Numbered from the stretch's first letter, positions 6,813 to 14,528 are shown. The stretch: DNA of 15,333 nucleotides from JASJHI01 sp965371355 (GCA_965371355.1 CBDUYD010000068.1:1-15333); one strand, 5' to 3'. The notes: generated by a model not told the origin, from the letters alone. Translations and numbers: made by a program.

Positions 6813-9068
6813 TCAGCCGAGCGCCAGCACCGAGTTGACCAGCCCGGCGTAGAACTGCTGCCCCGAGTCGGTCAGGTGGATGCCGTCGTCGTAGAAGCAG
6901 GTGCCCTCGCACTGCTGGGAGAGCACCTCCCAGTCGAGGACGGTGACGTTCGGATACGTCCCGGCAAGCGCCCGCGCCCGCTCGTTGTTTCCGGCAACCC
7001 AGCCACGGTCGGCCTTGCCGGTGAGAACGATGACGACCGGCACATCGACGAGCGTCGCCATCATCGCGTTGAGCGTCTCCTGGCTGAACGGGCCGTTCGT
7101 GCCGAGGTGGATGACGGCGACCGCCCCGAACGTCCCGTTCTCGCGGATCTGCTGCATCGTCGGCACGAAGTCGATCATCTGGCGGCTCTTCACCGCGTCG
7201 ACGGCAAATCCGAGCGCCTGCAGCTCCTCGGCCGCGCCGAGCATCACCGAGTCGCCGAGCGCGATCAGCCGGTGGTAGCCGTCGGTCGGCGGCACCGCCA
7301 TCGGTTGCAGCTGCGACATGTCGTTGACGAGCCCCAACGCGCTCGAGGTCGACGGGGGCGGCTGCGTGCTCGCCGGCACCACCGGGGCGGCGACGGCAGG
7401 CGCGGTCGTCGCCGGCGCGGTCGTCGCCGGCGCGTCGCCAACCGGTGCATCGGCAACCGGGTCGTCGACGCCGGCCACCACGGGTCCGGCGACGGTGGTG
7501 CGCGGGGTGGTCGTCGCGCTGGACCGCCTCGTCGAGTCATCATCGGCGACCCGGGTGACGGCGCCGTTCTCGCTCGCATCCGATCCGGAGCCCGACGCCC
7601 CACCATCGTCGTCCGCGTCCGGCTCGCTCGCCGCGCCATCGCGACCGCCCGACGACGTGCCCGACGACGTGCCCGACGACGTGTCGGTGAGATCGGTCGT
7701 GAACTCCTCGCCCGCGTCGAGCACCCGAGCGATCTCGTTCTCCTCGAGCGGGGCTGTCGCCAGCGACACACCCGCGAAGACGGTCATCGCGATCACCACG
7801 GCGATCAACGCGGTGACGATTCGCTTCGGCCCGCGGGTGGGCTGACGCCGGATGCGGCGGATCGACTTGATGAACGTGCCCTTGCGGATCGGCGTCTCGA
7901 TGATGCGGTACGACAGTTCGGTGATGATCGCTGTGGCGACCATCGCCAGTACGAACTCGCGCAGGTTGAGCTTGTTGCCGGCGACGTTGCGGATGATCTG
8001 GTAGATCGGCCAGTGGTATAGGTAGAGCCCGTACGACCGCGTGCCGATCCAGAGGAACACGCGGTTACCCAGCACCCGGTTTGCGGCTGCACCCCGGTGG
8101 GCGACGGCGGCGATCATCGCCAGCGTGGCCAGTCCGGCGACGAAGAAACCGCCCCTGAAAAGGCGCGAGTCGGCGCCCGACGGTGCGACGAGGAAGATGT
8201 TCCAGCACATCCAGCCGAGCACGACGAACCCGGCGATGGCGAACAGGTCGAACAGTCGGCCCTTGTTGCGCATCGGACCCCGCACGAGCGCGAACGGCCG
8301 CCAGACCATCGCGAACGCGGCCCCGAGCAGGAGGCCCCCCGCCCGCGTGACCGTGCTCAGGTAGAGCGTGTCGATCTTCGAGATCGGGCGATCGCCGAGC
8401 CACCAGTACGCATCGGGTGTCACCTCCGGCTCGCCGGTCGGGCCCGGGTAGAACAGCACGGCCATCAGCACCGTGACCCCGACGGCCACCGCGAACACCC
8501 ACCGGCTCACGTCGGCGACGCGCCGTGTACCCGCCCTGCCGAGGAGGAGGACCATCACGATCGGCCACAGCAGGTAGAACTGCTCCTCGACGGCGAGGCT
8601 CCAGAGGTGGCGCAGCGGAGCGAAGTCGCCGGCCGAGGTGTACCCCAGTCCAACCCAGATCTGGTACCAGTTCGAGACGTAGAAGAAACCCGCGATCACG
8701 TCGCCGCGCAACTGTCCGAGCGCGTCGCGTTCGAAGATCGCCGTCCACGTCGTGACCAGCAGCATCATCGTGAACACGGCGGGCAGGAGCCGGCGGGCGC
8801 GGCGGATCCAGAACTGCCTCAGCGAGATGCGGTAGCTGCGCTCACGCTCGGCGATCAGCAGCAGCGTGATCAGGTACCCGGAGATCACGAAGAACATCTC
8901 GACGCCGAGGAACCCGCCGGGCAGCCAGGTGCTGTTGGCGTGGTAGACCATGACGGCCACGACCGCGAGCGCGCGCATGCCGTCGAGCCCCGGCATGTAC
9001 GGGACACGGCTGATATGGGCGCGGTCGTCGATCGTTGTGGCCGTCCGCGCTGGCGCGGCGATGGACAT
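6813..9068 (-). CDS. Membrane O-acyltransferase with C-terminal SGNH domain (paralog 1)
   Basis: A 751-residue OatA/YrhL-like envelope enzyme predicted to move acyl (often acetyl) groups across the membrane onto a surface glycan or peptidoglycan. Residues about 25-440 are the multi-helix Acyltransferase_3 domain, with GLDGMRALAVVAVMVYH (27-43, H43), GFLGVEMFFVISGYLITLLL (52-71), RHLWSLAVEEQFYLLWP (153-169) and GTRSYGLYLYHWPIYQ (342-357). After the last helix (about 418-438) comes a ~155-residue Ser/Thr/Ala/Pro/Asp linker (441-598). The SGNH esterase/transferase domain (600-751) has S607 in GDSVM, N658 in HLGTN, and D728/H731 in DDGIH. C720 and C724 precede the last motif and may form a disulfide. 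It is a close relative of the neighbouring gene 83 bases upstream. The acceptor is unknown. Confidence 0.9.
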   Translation of the reverse strand: MSIAAPARTATTIDDRAHISRVPYMPGLDGMRALAVVAVMVYHANSTWLPGGFLGVEMFFVISGYLITLLLIAERERSYRISLRQFWIRRARRLLPAVFTMMLLVTTWTAIFERDALGQLRGDVIAGFFYVSNWYQIWVGLGYTSAGDFAPLRHLWSLAVEEQFYLLWPIVMVLLLGRAGTRRVADVSRWVFAVAVGVTVLMAVLFYPGPTGEPEVTPDAYWWLGDRPISKIDTLYLSTVTRAGGLLLGAAFAMVWRPFALVRGPMRNKGRLFDLFAIAGFVVLGWMCWNIFLVAPSGADSRLFRGGFFVAGLATLAMIAAVAHRGAAANRVLGNRVFLWIGTRSYGLYLYHWPIYQIIRNVAGNKLNLREFVLAMVATAIITELSYRIIETPIRKGTFIKSIRRIRRQPTRGPKRIVTALIAVVIAMTVFAGVSLATAPLEENEIARVLDAGEEFTTDLTDTSSGTSSGTSSGGRDGAASEPDADDDGGASGSGSDASENGAVTRVADDDSTRRSSATTTPRTTVAGPVVAGVDDPVADAPVGDAPATTAPATTAPAVAAPVVPASTQPPPSTSSALGLVNDMSQLQPMAVPPTDGYHRLIALGDSVMLGAAEELQALGFAVDAVKSRQMIDFVPTMQQIRENGTFGAVAVIHLGTNGPFSQETLNAMMATLVDVPVVIVLTGKADRGWVAGNNERARALAGTYPNVTVLDWEVLSQQCEGTCFYDDGIHLTDSGQQFYAGLVNSVLALG
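7399..7439. repeat. 15-base tandem repeat in acyltransferase 1 linker
   Basis: Two perfect units of ggcgcggtcgtcgcc (7399-7413 and 7414-7428) plus a partial third. On the coding strand they encode APATT units in the Ala/Pro/Thr-rich linker ahead of the SGNH domain. The period keeps the frame, so copy changes would alter linker length only. Confidence 0.7.
7648..7683. repeat. 12-base tandem repeat x3 in acyltransferase 1 linker
   Basis: Three perfect copies of cccgacgacgtg (7648-7659, 7660-7671, 7672-7683) encode the GTSS units at about residues 463-474, just outside the last membrane helix. The period is in frame. Confidence 0.8.
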
Positions 9069-9113
9069 GGGTGACCCAGTATCGCCGTCTGCGCTGCCGA
9101 ACCGGTGTCACCC
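9069..9113. repeat. Inverted repeat upstream of acyltransferase 1
   Basis: GGGTGAC at 9069-9075 is matched by its reverse complement GTCACCC at 9107-9113, a 7-base perfect inverted repeat with a 31-base spacer in the 83-base gap between the two acyltransferase genes. A GATACT hexamer (minus strand, 9083-9078) lies inside, 9 bases before the ATG. It could be a weak promoter/operator or a chance match. Confidence 0.25.
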
Positions 9114-9151
9114 GGACCCCGACGGGCCGACCGCTCCGGCGACCGCGTCGG

Positions 9152-11191
9152 TCAGGGAAGGCCGGTGATACTGCCCACGAGTGTGGCGTAGTACACCTGC
9201 CCCTCGGGGCGGAGGTGGATGCCATCCTCGTAGAAGCAGTTCCCCGGGCAACTGGGCGCGAGGCCCTGCCAGTCGAGGATCTCGGCGTTGTCGTACGTGT
9301 TCACGGCGTCGTAGATGAGCGCGTTGTTGTCGGCGGTGTAGTCGCGGTCGACGTCGTTGGTGACGAGCACGACCTGGGGCACATCGACCAGTTCGTCCAT
9401 CAGCGCCGTCATGTTCGACGCGCCGATCGGACCGTTGGTTCCGAGGTGTACGACGACGCGGTCGCCCAGCCGGTCTTCTGCGCGCAGCGTCGCGATCGTC
9501 TCGACACCGTTCGTGAACTGTCTGCTCTCCTCGGCGTCGACCACGTACCCGATACCGTCGAGTTCACCGGCGGCGCCGAGCATCACCGAGTCGCCGAGCG
9601 CCAGGTTGTCGATCGGGAGCGGGATGGCGCTCGTCGTCGTTGTTACCGACGAGGTGGTCGCGGGCGCAACCCCTACGACGGTCGTCACCGGCACGTCGGT
9701 CGCCGCGACGTCGACCGAATCGACGGTCGGCTCGCCGGGCACGTCGCCGCCCAAATCGCCGGTGCCACCGCAGTTCGGGTCGTTCACGACGTCGCAGGTC
9801 ACCTGCGCGCCCTCGTCGAGCGACTGTTCGACCGCGTTCTGCTTGAGCTCGGCGGTGACGAGGCTGGCACCCGCGAAAATCGCCAGGGCGGTGCCGACGA
9901 ACGCACCGATCAGCGCGGGACCCCGGCCCGACCGGTCGCGCCGGTCGCCCCGATCGCGCGGTCTACGGATCCCGATCAGGATGTTCGACAGGGCGCCCTT
10001 GCGGATCGGTGTCTCGATGTAGCGGTACGAGATCTCGGTGATGATCACCGTCACGACCATCGCCAGCACGAACTCGTGCAGGACGAGCTTCTTGCCGGCG
10101 ATGTTGCGGATGATCTGGTAGATCGGCCAGTGGTAGAGGTACAGCCCGTACGAGCGTGTACCGATCCACAGCAGGACGGGTCCGGCGAGCGCCCGGGACG
10201 TGATCGTGCCGGGATGGGTGACCGCGGCGATGATCGCGAGCGACGCGATCGACGTGGCCAGGAATCCGCCCTGGAAGAGGGCCCGATCCGCCCCGTCGTC
10301 GTTGATGAATCCGATCGTCCACATCAGGTAGGCGAGGACGATCATCCCGGTCAGAGCCACGAGGTCGAGGGTGCGTGCCTTGTCGCGCACCGGTCCGCGC
10401 ATCACCGCGGCGGGACGCCAGATCATCGCGAACGCCGCCCCGAGCATCAGCCCGCCGGCCCGGCTGACCGTGGAGAGGTACAGCGCGTCGGCCTTCGAGA
10501 TCGATCGACCGGCAACGCTCCAGAAGGCGTCGGGCGTCACCTCCGGAGTGCCGATCGGGCCCTGGTGATAGAGCACCGAGACGACCACCGTGATGCCGAT
10601 CGAGCCGATGAAGAGCCACTTCGCGACGCTGGTGATCTTGCGCGGGCCGCGGCGCAGCAGCACGATCATCACCAGCGGCCACAACAGATAGAACTGCTCC
10701 TCGACCGCGAGGCTCCACAGGTGGCGCAGCGGCGCGAAGTCGTTGGCCGCCGCGTAGCCGGCGCCCGTGGTTACCTGATACCAGTTCGAGACGTAGAACA
10801 GTCCACCGACGACGTCGCCGCGCAACTTCCCGAGCGCATCCTGTTCGAAGAGCGCTGTCCAGATGCTCAAGAGCAGCAACATCACGCCGAGCGCCGGGAG
10901 GAGGCGCCTGGCGCGCCTGATCCAGAACTGGATCAGGTTGACGGTTCCGGTGCGCTCCTTCTCCGCGATCAACAGCAGCGTGATCAGGTACCCGGAGATC
11001 ACGAAGAACACCTCGACCCCGAGGAACCCGCCCTTCAGCCAGGTGCTGTTGGCGTGGTAGATCATCACCGCGACGACGGCGAACGCGCGCATGCCGTCGA
11101 GTCCGGCCAGATAGGGGATCTGACTGATCTGGTCCGGCTCTCGTGGGGTGGTACCGGTCGTGTCGGTCGTGTCGGTCGTGTCGACGGCCAT
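9152..11191 (-). CDS. Membrane O-acyltransferase with C-terminal SGNH domain (paralog 2)
   Basis: A 679-residue paralog of the next gene with the same order: cytosolic N-terminus, Acyltransferase_3 membrane domain (about 28-450), linker (about 450-525) and SGNH domain (528-679). Key residues are H46 in MIYHANSTW, RHLWSLAVEEQFYLLWP (156-172), GTRSYGLYLYHWPIYQ (345-360), S535 in GDSVM, N586 in HLGTN, and D656/H659 in EDGIH. C648 and C652 sit just before the last motif as in paralog 1, and the linker carries an extra pair, C466 and C474. The linker is about half as long as in paralog 1, and the first 15 residues are a TTD-type repeat. The membrane halves are nearly colinear with few changes; linkers and SGNH domains diverge much more. 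The ATG lies 4 bases after the metF stop, so translation is probably coupled. The substrate is unknown. Confidence 0.9.
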   Translation of the reverse strand: MAVDTTDTTDTTGTTPREPDQISQIPYLAGLDGMRAFAVVAVMIYHANSTWLKGGFLGVEVFFVISGYLITLLLIAEKERTGTVNLIQFWIRRARRLLPALGVMLLLLSIWTALFEQDALGKLRGDVVGGLFYVSNWYQVTTGAGYAAANDFAPLRHLWSLAVEEQFYLLWPLVMIVLLRRGPRKITSVAKWLFIGSIGITVVVSVLYHQGPIGTPEVTPDAFWSVAGRSISKADALYLSTVSRAGGLMLGAAFAMIWRPAAVMRGPVRDKARTLDLVALTGMIVLAYLMWTIGFINDDGADRALFQGGFLATSIASLAIIAAVTHPGTITSRALAGPVLLWIGTRSYGLYLYHWPIYQIIRNIAGKKLVLHEFVLAMVVTVIITEISYRYIETPIRKGALSNILIGIRRPRDRGDRRDRSGRGPALIGAFVGTALAIFAGASLVTAELKQNAVEQSLDEGAQVTCDVVNDPNCGGTGDLGGDVPGEPTVDSVDVAATDVPVTTVVGVAPATTSSVTTTTSAIPLPIDNLALGDSVMLGAAGELDGIGYVVDAEESRQFTNGVETIATLRAEDRLGDRVVVHLGTNGPIGASNMTALMDELVDVPQVVLVTNDVDRDYTADNNALIYDAVNTYDNAEILDWQGLAPSCPGNCFYEDGIHLRPEGQVYYATLVGSITGLP
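11155..11181. repeat. 9-base tandem repeat x3 at the acyltransferase 2 N-terminus
   Basis: Three perfect copies of cggtcgtgt encode the Thr-Asp-Thr pattern within residues 4-12, before the first membrane helix. The period is in frame. Confidence 0.75.
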
Positions 11192-11195
11192 CGGC

Positions 11196-12074
11196 TCAGC
11201 CGCTCCCGGCGCCGACGAGGCCGAGGTTCGCCGTGATCGCCATCGCGGCCTCGGGCCGGTTGAGCGCGTAGATGTGCAGGCCGGGGGCGCCGGCGTCGAG
11301 CAGTTCCGAGCACAGGCCCGTCGCGACGTCGATGCCGAGGCGACGGACCTCGTCCGGGTCGTCGGTGTCGTCGAGGCGTCGCTTCAGCCAGCCGGGGAGT
11401 TCGGCACCGCTCATCTCGACCATCCGGTGGAGCTGCGCCTTGCCGGCGATCGGCATGATGCCGGGGAGGACCGGCTTGTCGACGCCGAGGGCGTCGAGCT
11501 CGTCGACGAGACGGACCCAGTGTTCGACCTCGAAGAAGAACTGGGTGATCGCGAAGTCGGCGAGCCTCATCTTCTCGGCGAGGAAGCGCCGGTCGGACTC
11601 GCGGTCCGGCGATCGAGGGTGGCCCTGGGGATGGGCGGCGACGCCGATCGAGAAGCTGCCCGATGCGGCGGCATCGGCGAGTAGATCGACCGCGTACTCG
11701 TAGTCGCCGGCCTCGGCCCGACCGTCGGCCGGTGGGTCGCCGCCGAGCGCCAAGATGTTCTCTACGCCGAGACGCCGGTACTCGACCAGGAGGGCGGCGA
11801 CGTCGTCGCGGGTGTGACCGCGGCACGTGAGGTGCGCCATCGGGTGGATGTCGGTCTCGCGCAGCAGCCAGTTGACGACATCTCCGGTGCGGTGCCGATC
11901 GGAGCCTCCAGCGCCGTAGGTGACGCTGACGAAGCTCGGATCGAGCATCTCGAGCGCCGCGACGGTACGCCCCAACGTAAGTTGGCCGGCCGCAGTCTTG
12001 GGCGGAAAGAACTCGAACGAGAGTGTCCGCCCCTCGTCGAGCAGTCGCGAAATGCGTGCCATAGATCTCGCCAT
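11196..12074 (-). CDS. metF: 5,10-methylenetetrahydrofolate reductase
   Basis: A 292-residue cytosolic FAD enzyme reducing 5,10-methylene-THF to 5-methyl-THF, the methyl donor for methionine and hence SAM. It has the TIM-barrel family marks SFEFFPPKT (19-27, with the catalytic glutamate E21), SVTYGAGGS (50-58), ALGGDPPA (109-116, D113 near the flavin), ITQFFFE (176-182), PGIMPIAG (204-211) and HIYALNRP (267-274). Length matches bacterial MetF. Two ATGs compete: 12074 and 12062 (giving MARISRLLDEG). TAGCGT touches the first ATG directly, so if it is the -10 then 12062 is the real start. It follows the methyltransferase after 103 bases and is followed 4 bases later by acyltransferase 2. Confidence 0.93.
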   Translation of the reverse strand: MARSMARISRLLDEGRTLSFEFFPPKTAAGQLTLGRTVAALEMLDPSFVSVTYGAGGSDRHRTGDVVNWLLRETDIHPMAHLTCRGHTRDDVAALLVEYRRLGVENILALGGDPPADGRAEAGDYEYAVDLLADAAASGSFSIGVAAHPQGHPRSPDRESDRRFLAEKMRLADFAITQFFFEVEHWVRLVDELDALGVDKPVLPGIMPIAGKAQLHRMVEMSGAELPGWLKRRLDDTDDPDEVRRLGIDVATGLCSELLDAGAPGLHIYALNRPEAAMAITANLGLVGAGSG

Positions 12075-12080
12075 ACGCTA
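12075..12080 (-). promoter_or_regulatory. Possible -10 hexamer TAGCGT for metF
   Basis: TAGCGT fits TANNNT and lies 12 bases before the ATG at 12062, directly touching the ATG at 12074. It could start transcription just inside the annotated 5' end. No -35 is visible, and read-through from purH is an alternative. Confidence 0.3.
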
Positions 12081-12177
12081 CCGACGATGCCGGTCCGACC
12101 CGGCGCATCGAGCAGGCGTTGCGCCGGATTTCACGGTCTCGCGGATCCGTCTGACGCCGGCTCACTCACCGGGCGGC

Positions 12178-12903
12178 TCAGTGGAGTCGGTATTCGTCCT
12201 TGTCGAACACGAGGACCGTGTGGGGGGTGAAGCCGGTCCACGCGTGCGGCGGTACGTTCGCCGACCGCAATGCCTCCTCGCTCACGAGATTCCGGGCGTC
12301 ATACGTCTCGGGGAGGTCGTACACCCTGCCGAGCGACATCTCGAGGTCGTCGGTGCCGAAGCGGCGGACGTGATCCCACTGGCCGTACCACTCGTTGCGT
12401 TCGTCCTCCGTCAGCCCGGGCGACATCGAGCTGCCGTAGTGGCCGGGCAGGAACGGGATGCAGCAGACGATCGTGCCGCCCGCCGACAGCAACCGATGAA
12501 GGTGGAACAGCACGTACGTGTAGTTGCACGGCACGTGCTCGAGGACGTGGCTGTGCACGATCAGGTCGAACGATCGGTCGGCGATCGATTCGAGATCGCG
12601 GCACAGGTCGAGACGCTCGACCCGGGCAACGTCGGGGAAGCCCTCCGGTCGCAGGTCGACGAAGCGACAGTTCGGCCCCGCCACGTCGTCGAACGATCGA
12701 GCCAGACCGGGCGTCGGCGCGATGTGGAGCACCCGCGTCTGCGGCCCGAGGAGCCTCTGCTCGTCGATGACGAGCTTGATCAGTCGCGTGCGTTCGAGCG
12801 AGCCGCAGTCGCTGCACTGCACCGCGACCCGCACACCGACGTCGGTGAACGACTCGCCGCCACAGATATTGCAGCACACTGCGCGCCGCCGGAACCGACG
12901 CAC
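12178..12903 (-). CDS. Zinc-ribbon class I SAM-dependent methyltransferase
   Basis: A 241-residue cytosolic protein starting at GTG. Two CxxC pairs (C11/C14 and C30/C33, in CNICGG and CSDCGSLERTR) form a likely N-terminal zinc ribbon. The Rossmann methyltransferase core follows: VLHIAPTPG (58-66) as SAM motif I, FVDLRP (81-86) with an acidic residue for the SAM ribose, FDLIVHSHVLEHV (112-124), and LLSAGGTIVCCIPF (138-151). The CGSLER.R plus VLHIAP arrangement is one I associate with methyltransferases in polysaccharide or glycolipid loci, but the acceptor is unknown. The GTG is 1 base after the purH stop (TGA-C-GTG), so translation is probably coupled. Its position between purH and metF and near two envelope acyltransferases suggests modification of a surface molecule; this is inference. 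Confidence 0.82.
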   Translation of the reverse strand: MRRFRRRAVCCNICGGESFTDVGVRVAVQCSDCGSLERTRLIKLVIDEQRLLGPQTRVLHIAPTPGLARSFDDVAGPNCRFVDLRPEGFPDVARVERLDLCRDLESIADRSFDLIVHSHVLEHVPCNYTYVLFHLHRLLSAGGTIVCCIPFLPGHYGSSMSPGLTEDERNEWYGQWDHVRRFGTDDLEMSLGRVYDLPETYDARNLVSEEALRSANVPPHAWTGFTPHTVLVFDKDEYRLH

Positions 12904-12904
12904 G

Positions 12905-14470
12905 TCAGTGCCTGAAGTGCCGTTGACCGGTGAACACCATCGCGATGCCGTGTTGGTCGGCCGCCTCGATCACCTCGTCGTCGCGTACCGAGCCGCCGGG
13001 CTGGATCACGGTGGAGATGCCCGCGGACGCGACGACGTCGAGCCCGTCGCGGAACGGGAAGAACGCGTCGCTCGCACATGCCCCGCCGGCAGCACGGCCG
13101 TCGGCGCGCTGCGCCGCGATGCGCGCCGAGTCGAGCCGGTTCTGTTGGCCTGCACCGATCCCGAACGCCTGGAGATCGTTGGCGTACACGATCGCGTTGC
13201 TGCTGACCGCGGCGCACACGGTCCACGCGAACTCGAGGTCGCGCCACTGCTCGTCGGTCGGCATCACCTTGGTGACGACCTTCCACGAGTCGTCGCGCCC
13301 GGCGACGGGATCTGGCTGTTGCACGAGGAGCCCACCGTCGATCGGTCGTACGTCGAAGGGCAGCGGCGATGGCGCGTTGGCGGCGATCACGCGGAGGTTC
13401 TTCTTCGTGGTCAGCACGGCGATCGCCTCATCCTCGAATCCGGGGGCGACGACGACCTCGGTGAAGACCTCCGAGAGGGCGAGCGCCAATCGTCTGGTCA
13501 CGGTGCGGTTGCAGGCGACGATGCCTCCGAAGGCGCTGACGGGATCGCACGCGTTCGCCCGGATGTACGCATCGGCGATGTCCGGCGCGATGGCGACGCC
13601 ACACGGATTGGCGTGCTTCACGACGACGCACGCAGGTTCGTCGAACCGGTGCACCAGCCGCCAGGCGGCCTCGGTGTCGTAGAGGTTGAGGTAGCTGAGG
13701 TCCTTCCCGCCCAGCTTGCTCATCGAGTCCCACCAGCTCGTGGCACCGACCTGCCGGTACCGCGCCCCCTCCTGATGAGGGTTCTCGCCGTAGCGCAACT
13801 CCTGCGCCCGGTCGAGCGCGAGGTGGATCGAAGCCGGAAGTGCACTCTCTGCATCCTCGGAGGATGACTCGGACTCCGACCCCGGCTCCGACGGTTGTGG
13901 CTCGGACCCCGACGGTTGTGGGGTGTCGTCGAACCAGGTGACAATCGCCGCGTCGTACGCCGCGGTGTGGGCGAACGCGGCGCGCGCGAGGCGGCGCCGG
14001 GTGGCGGCTGAGAGTTCGCCCGAGGTGCGCAGCTCGGCCAGCACGGGTTCGTAGTCGTGCGGGTCGACGACGACGCCGACGTGGGCGTGGTTCTTGGCCG
14101 CCGCCCTGACCATCGCGGGGCCACCGATGTCGATCAGGTCGATGCCCGGGTCGGACGAGAACGGATAGAGGTTGCCGACGACGAGGTCGATCGGTGTGAT
14201 CCCGAACTCGTCGAGGTCGGCTCGGTGCTCGGGATCGGTCGGGTCGGCGAGGATCCCACCGTGCACCTTGGGGTGCAGCGTGACCACGCGGTGACCGAGG
14301 ATTGCCGGCACCCCGGTGAGCTCGGCGACGTCGGTGACCGGTGTGCCCGAATCGGCGATCGCGCGGGCGGTGCCGCCGCTGGAGATCAGCGACCAGCCGA
14401 GCGCGTCGAGGCCCGCCGCGAGGTCGGTGATCCCGGACTTGTCGTACACGGAGAGCAGCGCGGTCGGCAC
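12905..14470 (-). CDS. purH: Bifunctional AICAR formyltransferase / IMP cyclohydrolase
   Basis: A 521-residue cytosolic enzyme catalysing the last two steps of purine synthesis: transfer of a formyl group from 10-formyl-THF to AICAR, then ring closure to IMP. Residues 1 to about 175 are the MGS-like cyclohydrolase domain (SVYDKSGI with K11, SSGGTA at 31-36, HPKVHGGIL). The formyltransferase domain starts near 215 with RYGENPHQ, followed by VKHANPCG holding the catalytic K285-H286, SAFGGI (312-317), ACASDAFFPF (464-473) and the usual ending FTGQRHFRH. Between them lies an unusual acidic Ser/Pro/Glu segment (183-213) built on a DNA repeat. The GTG start is supported by TACGGT 8 bases upstream. 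It heads a minus-strand run and is 1 base from the methyltransferase gene. Confidence 0.96.
   Translation of the reverse strand: MPTALLSVYDKSGITDLAAGLDALGWSLISSGGTARAIADSGTPVTDVAELTGVPAILGHRVVTLHPKVHGGILADPTDPEHRADLDEFGITPIDLVVGNLYPFSSDPGIDLIDIGGPAMVRAAAKNHAHVGVVVDPHDYEPVLAELRTSGELSAATRRRLARAAFAHTAAYDAAIVTWFDDTPQPSGSEPQPSEPGSESESSSEDAESALPASIHLALDRAQELRYGENPHQEGARYRQVGATSWWDSMSKLGGKDLSYLNLYDTEAAWRLVHRFDEPACVVVKHANPCGVAIAPDIADAYIRANACDPVSAFGGIVACNRTVTRRLALALSEVFTEVVVAPGFEDEAIAVLTTKKNLRVIAANAPSPLPFDVRPIDGGLLVQQPDPVAGRDDSWKVVTKVMPTDEQWRDLEFAWTVCAAVSSNAIVYANDLQAFGIGAGQQNRLDSARIAAQRADGRAAGGACASDAFFPFRDGLDVVASAGISTVIQPGGSVRDDEVIEAADQHGIAMVFTGQRHFRH
13888..13921. repeat. Direct repeat in the purH inter-domain linker
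   Basis: ccgacggttgtgg occurs at 13888-13900 and 13909-13921, a 21-base period that encodes the repeated PQPS pattern of the PurH linker. It is next to further gac/tcg-type simple sequence (13866-13887) encoding the SESE run. Confidence 0.7.
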
Positions 14471-14478
14471 GCCCCGGC

Positions 14479-14484
14479 ACCGTA
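14479..14484 (-). promoter_or_regulatory. -10 hexamer TACGGT for purH
   Basis: Minus-strand TACGGT ends 8 bases before the purH GTG at 14470. It fits the TACGNT pattern seen before three other genes in this window and implies a leaderless transcript. No clear -35. Confidence 0.45.
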
Positions 14485-14522
14485 GCCCGGACGCGGGTCG
14501 CGCACGGGGTCGCCGGACGAAC

Positions 14523-14528
14523 TACTGT
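14523..14528 (+). promoter_or_regulatory. Possible -10 hexamer TACTGT for the membrane-protein gene
   Basis: TACTGT fits TANNNT and would give a leader of about 50 bases before the GTG at 14587, consistent with the strong ribosome site there. No -35 is recognisable. Confidence 0.35.

Noticed and set aside
7399..7683. Possible CRISPR or satellite array
   Set aside because: The repeats are 12-15 bases, directly adjacent, in frame and coding; there are no unique spacers or Cas genes.
5991..8021. A 676-codon plus-strand open frame
   Set aside because: It runs antisense across mdh and acyltransferase 1, both clearly real; composition is Arg/Gly/Asp-rich with no motif.
9035..11236. A 733-codon open frame on the plus strand
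   Set aside because: It is antisense to acyltransferase 2, has Arg/His/Asp-rich composition with no domain, and reflects stop-codon scarcity in GC-rich DNA.
12075..12177. Possible SAM or cobalamin riboswitch before metF
   Set aside because: The 103-base gap shows no conserved riboswitch core that I can recognise, and a -10-like hexamer at its downstream end leaves no leader.
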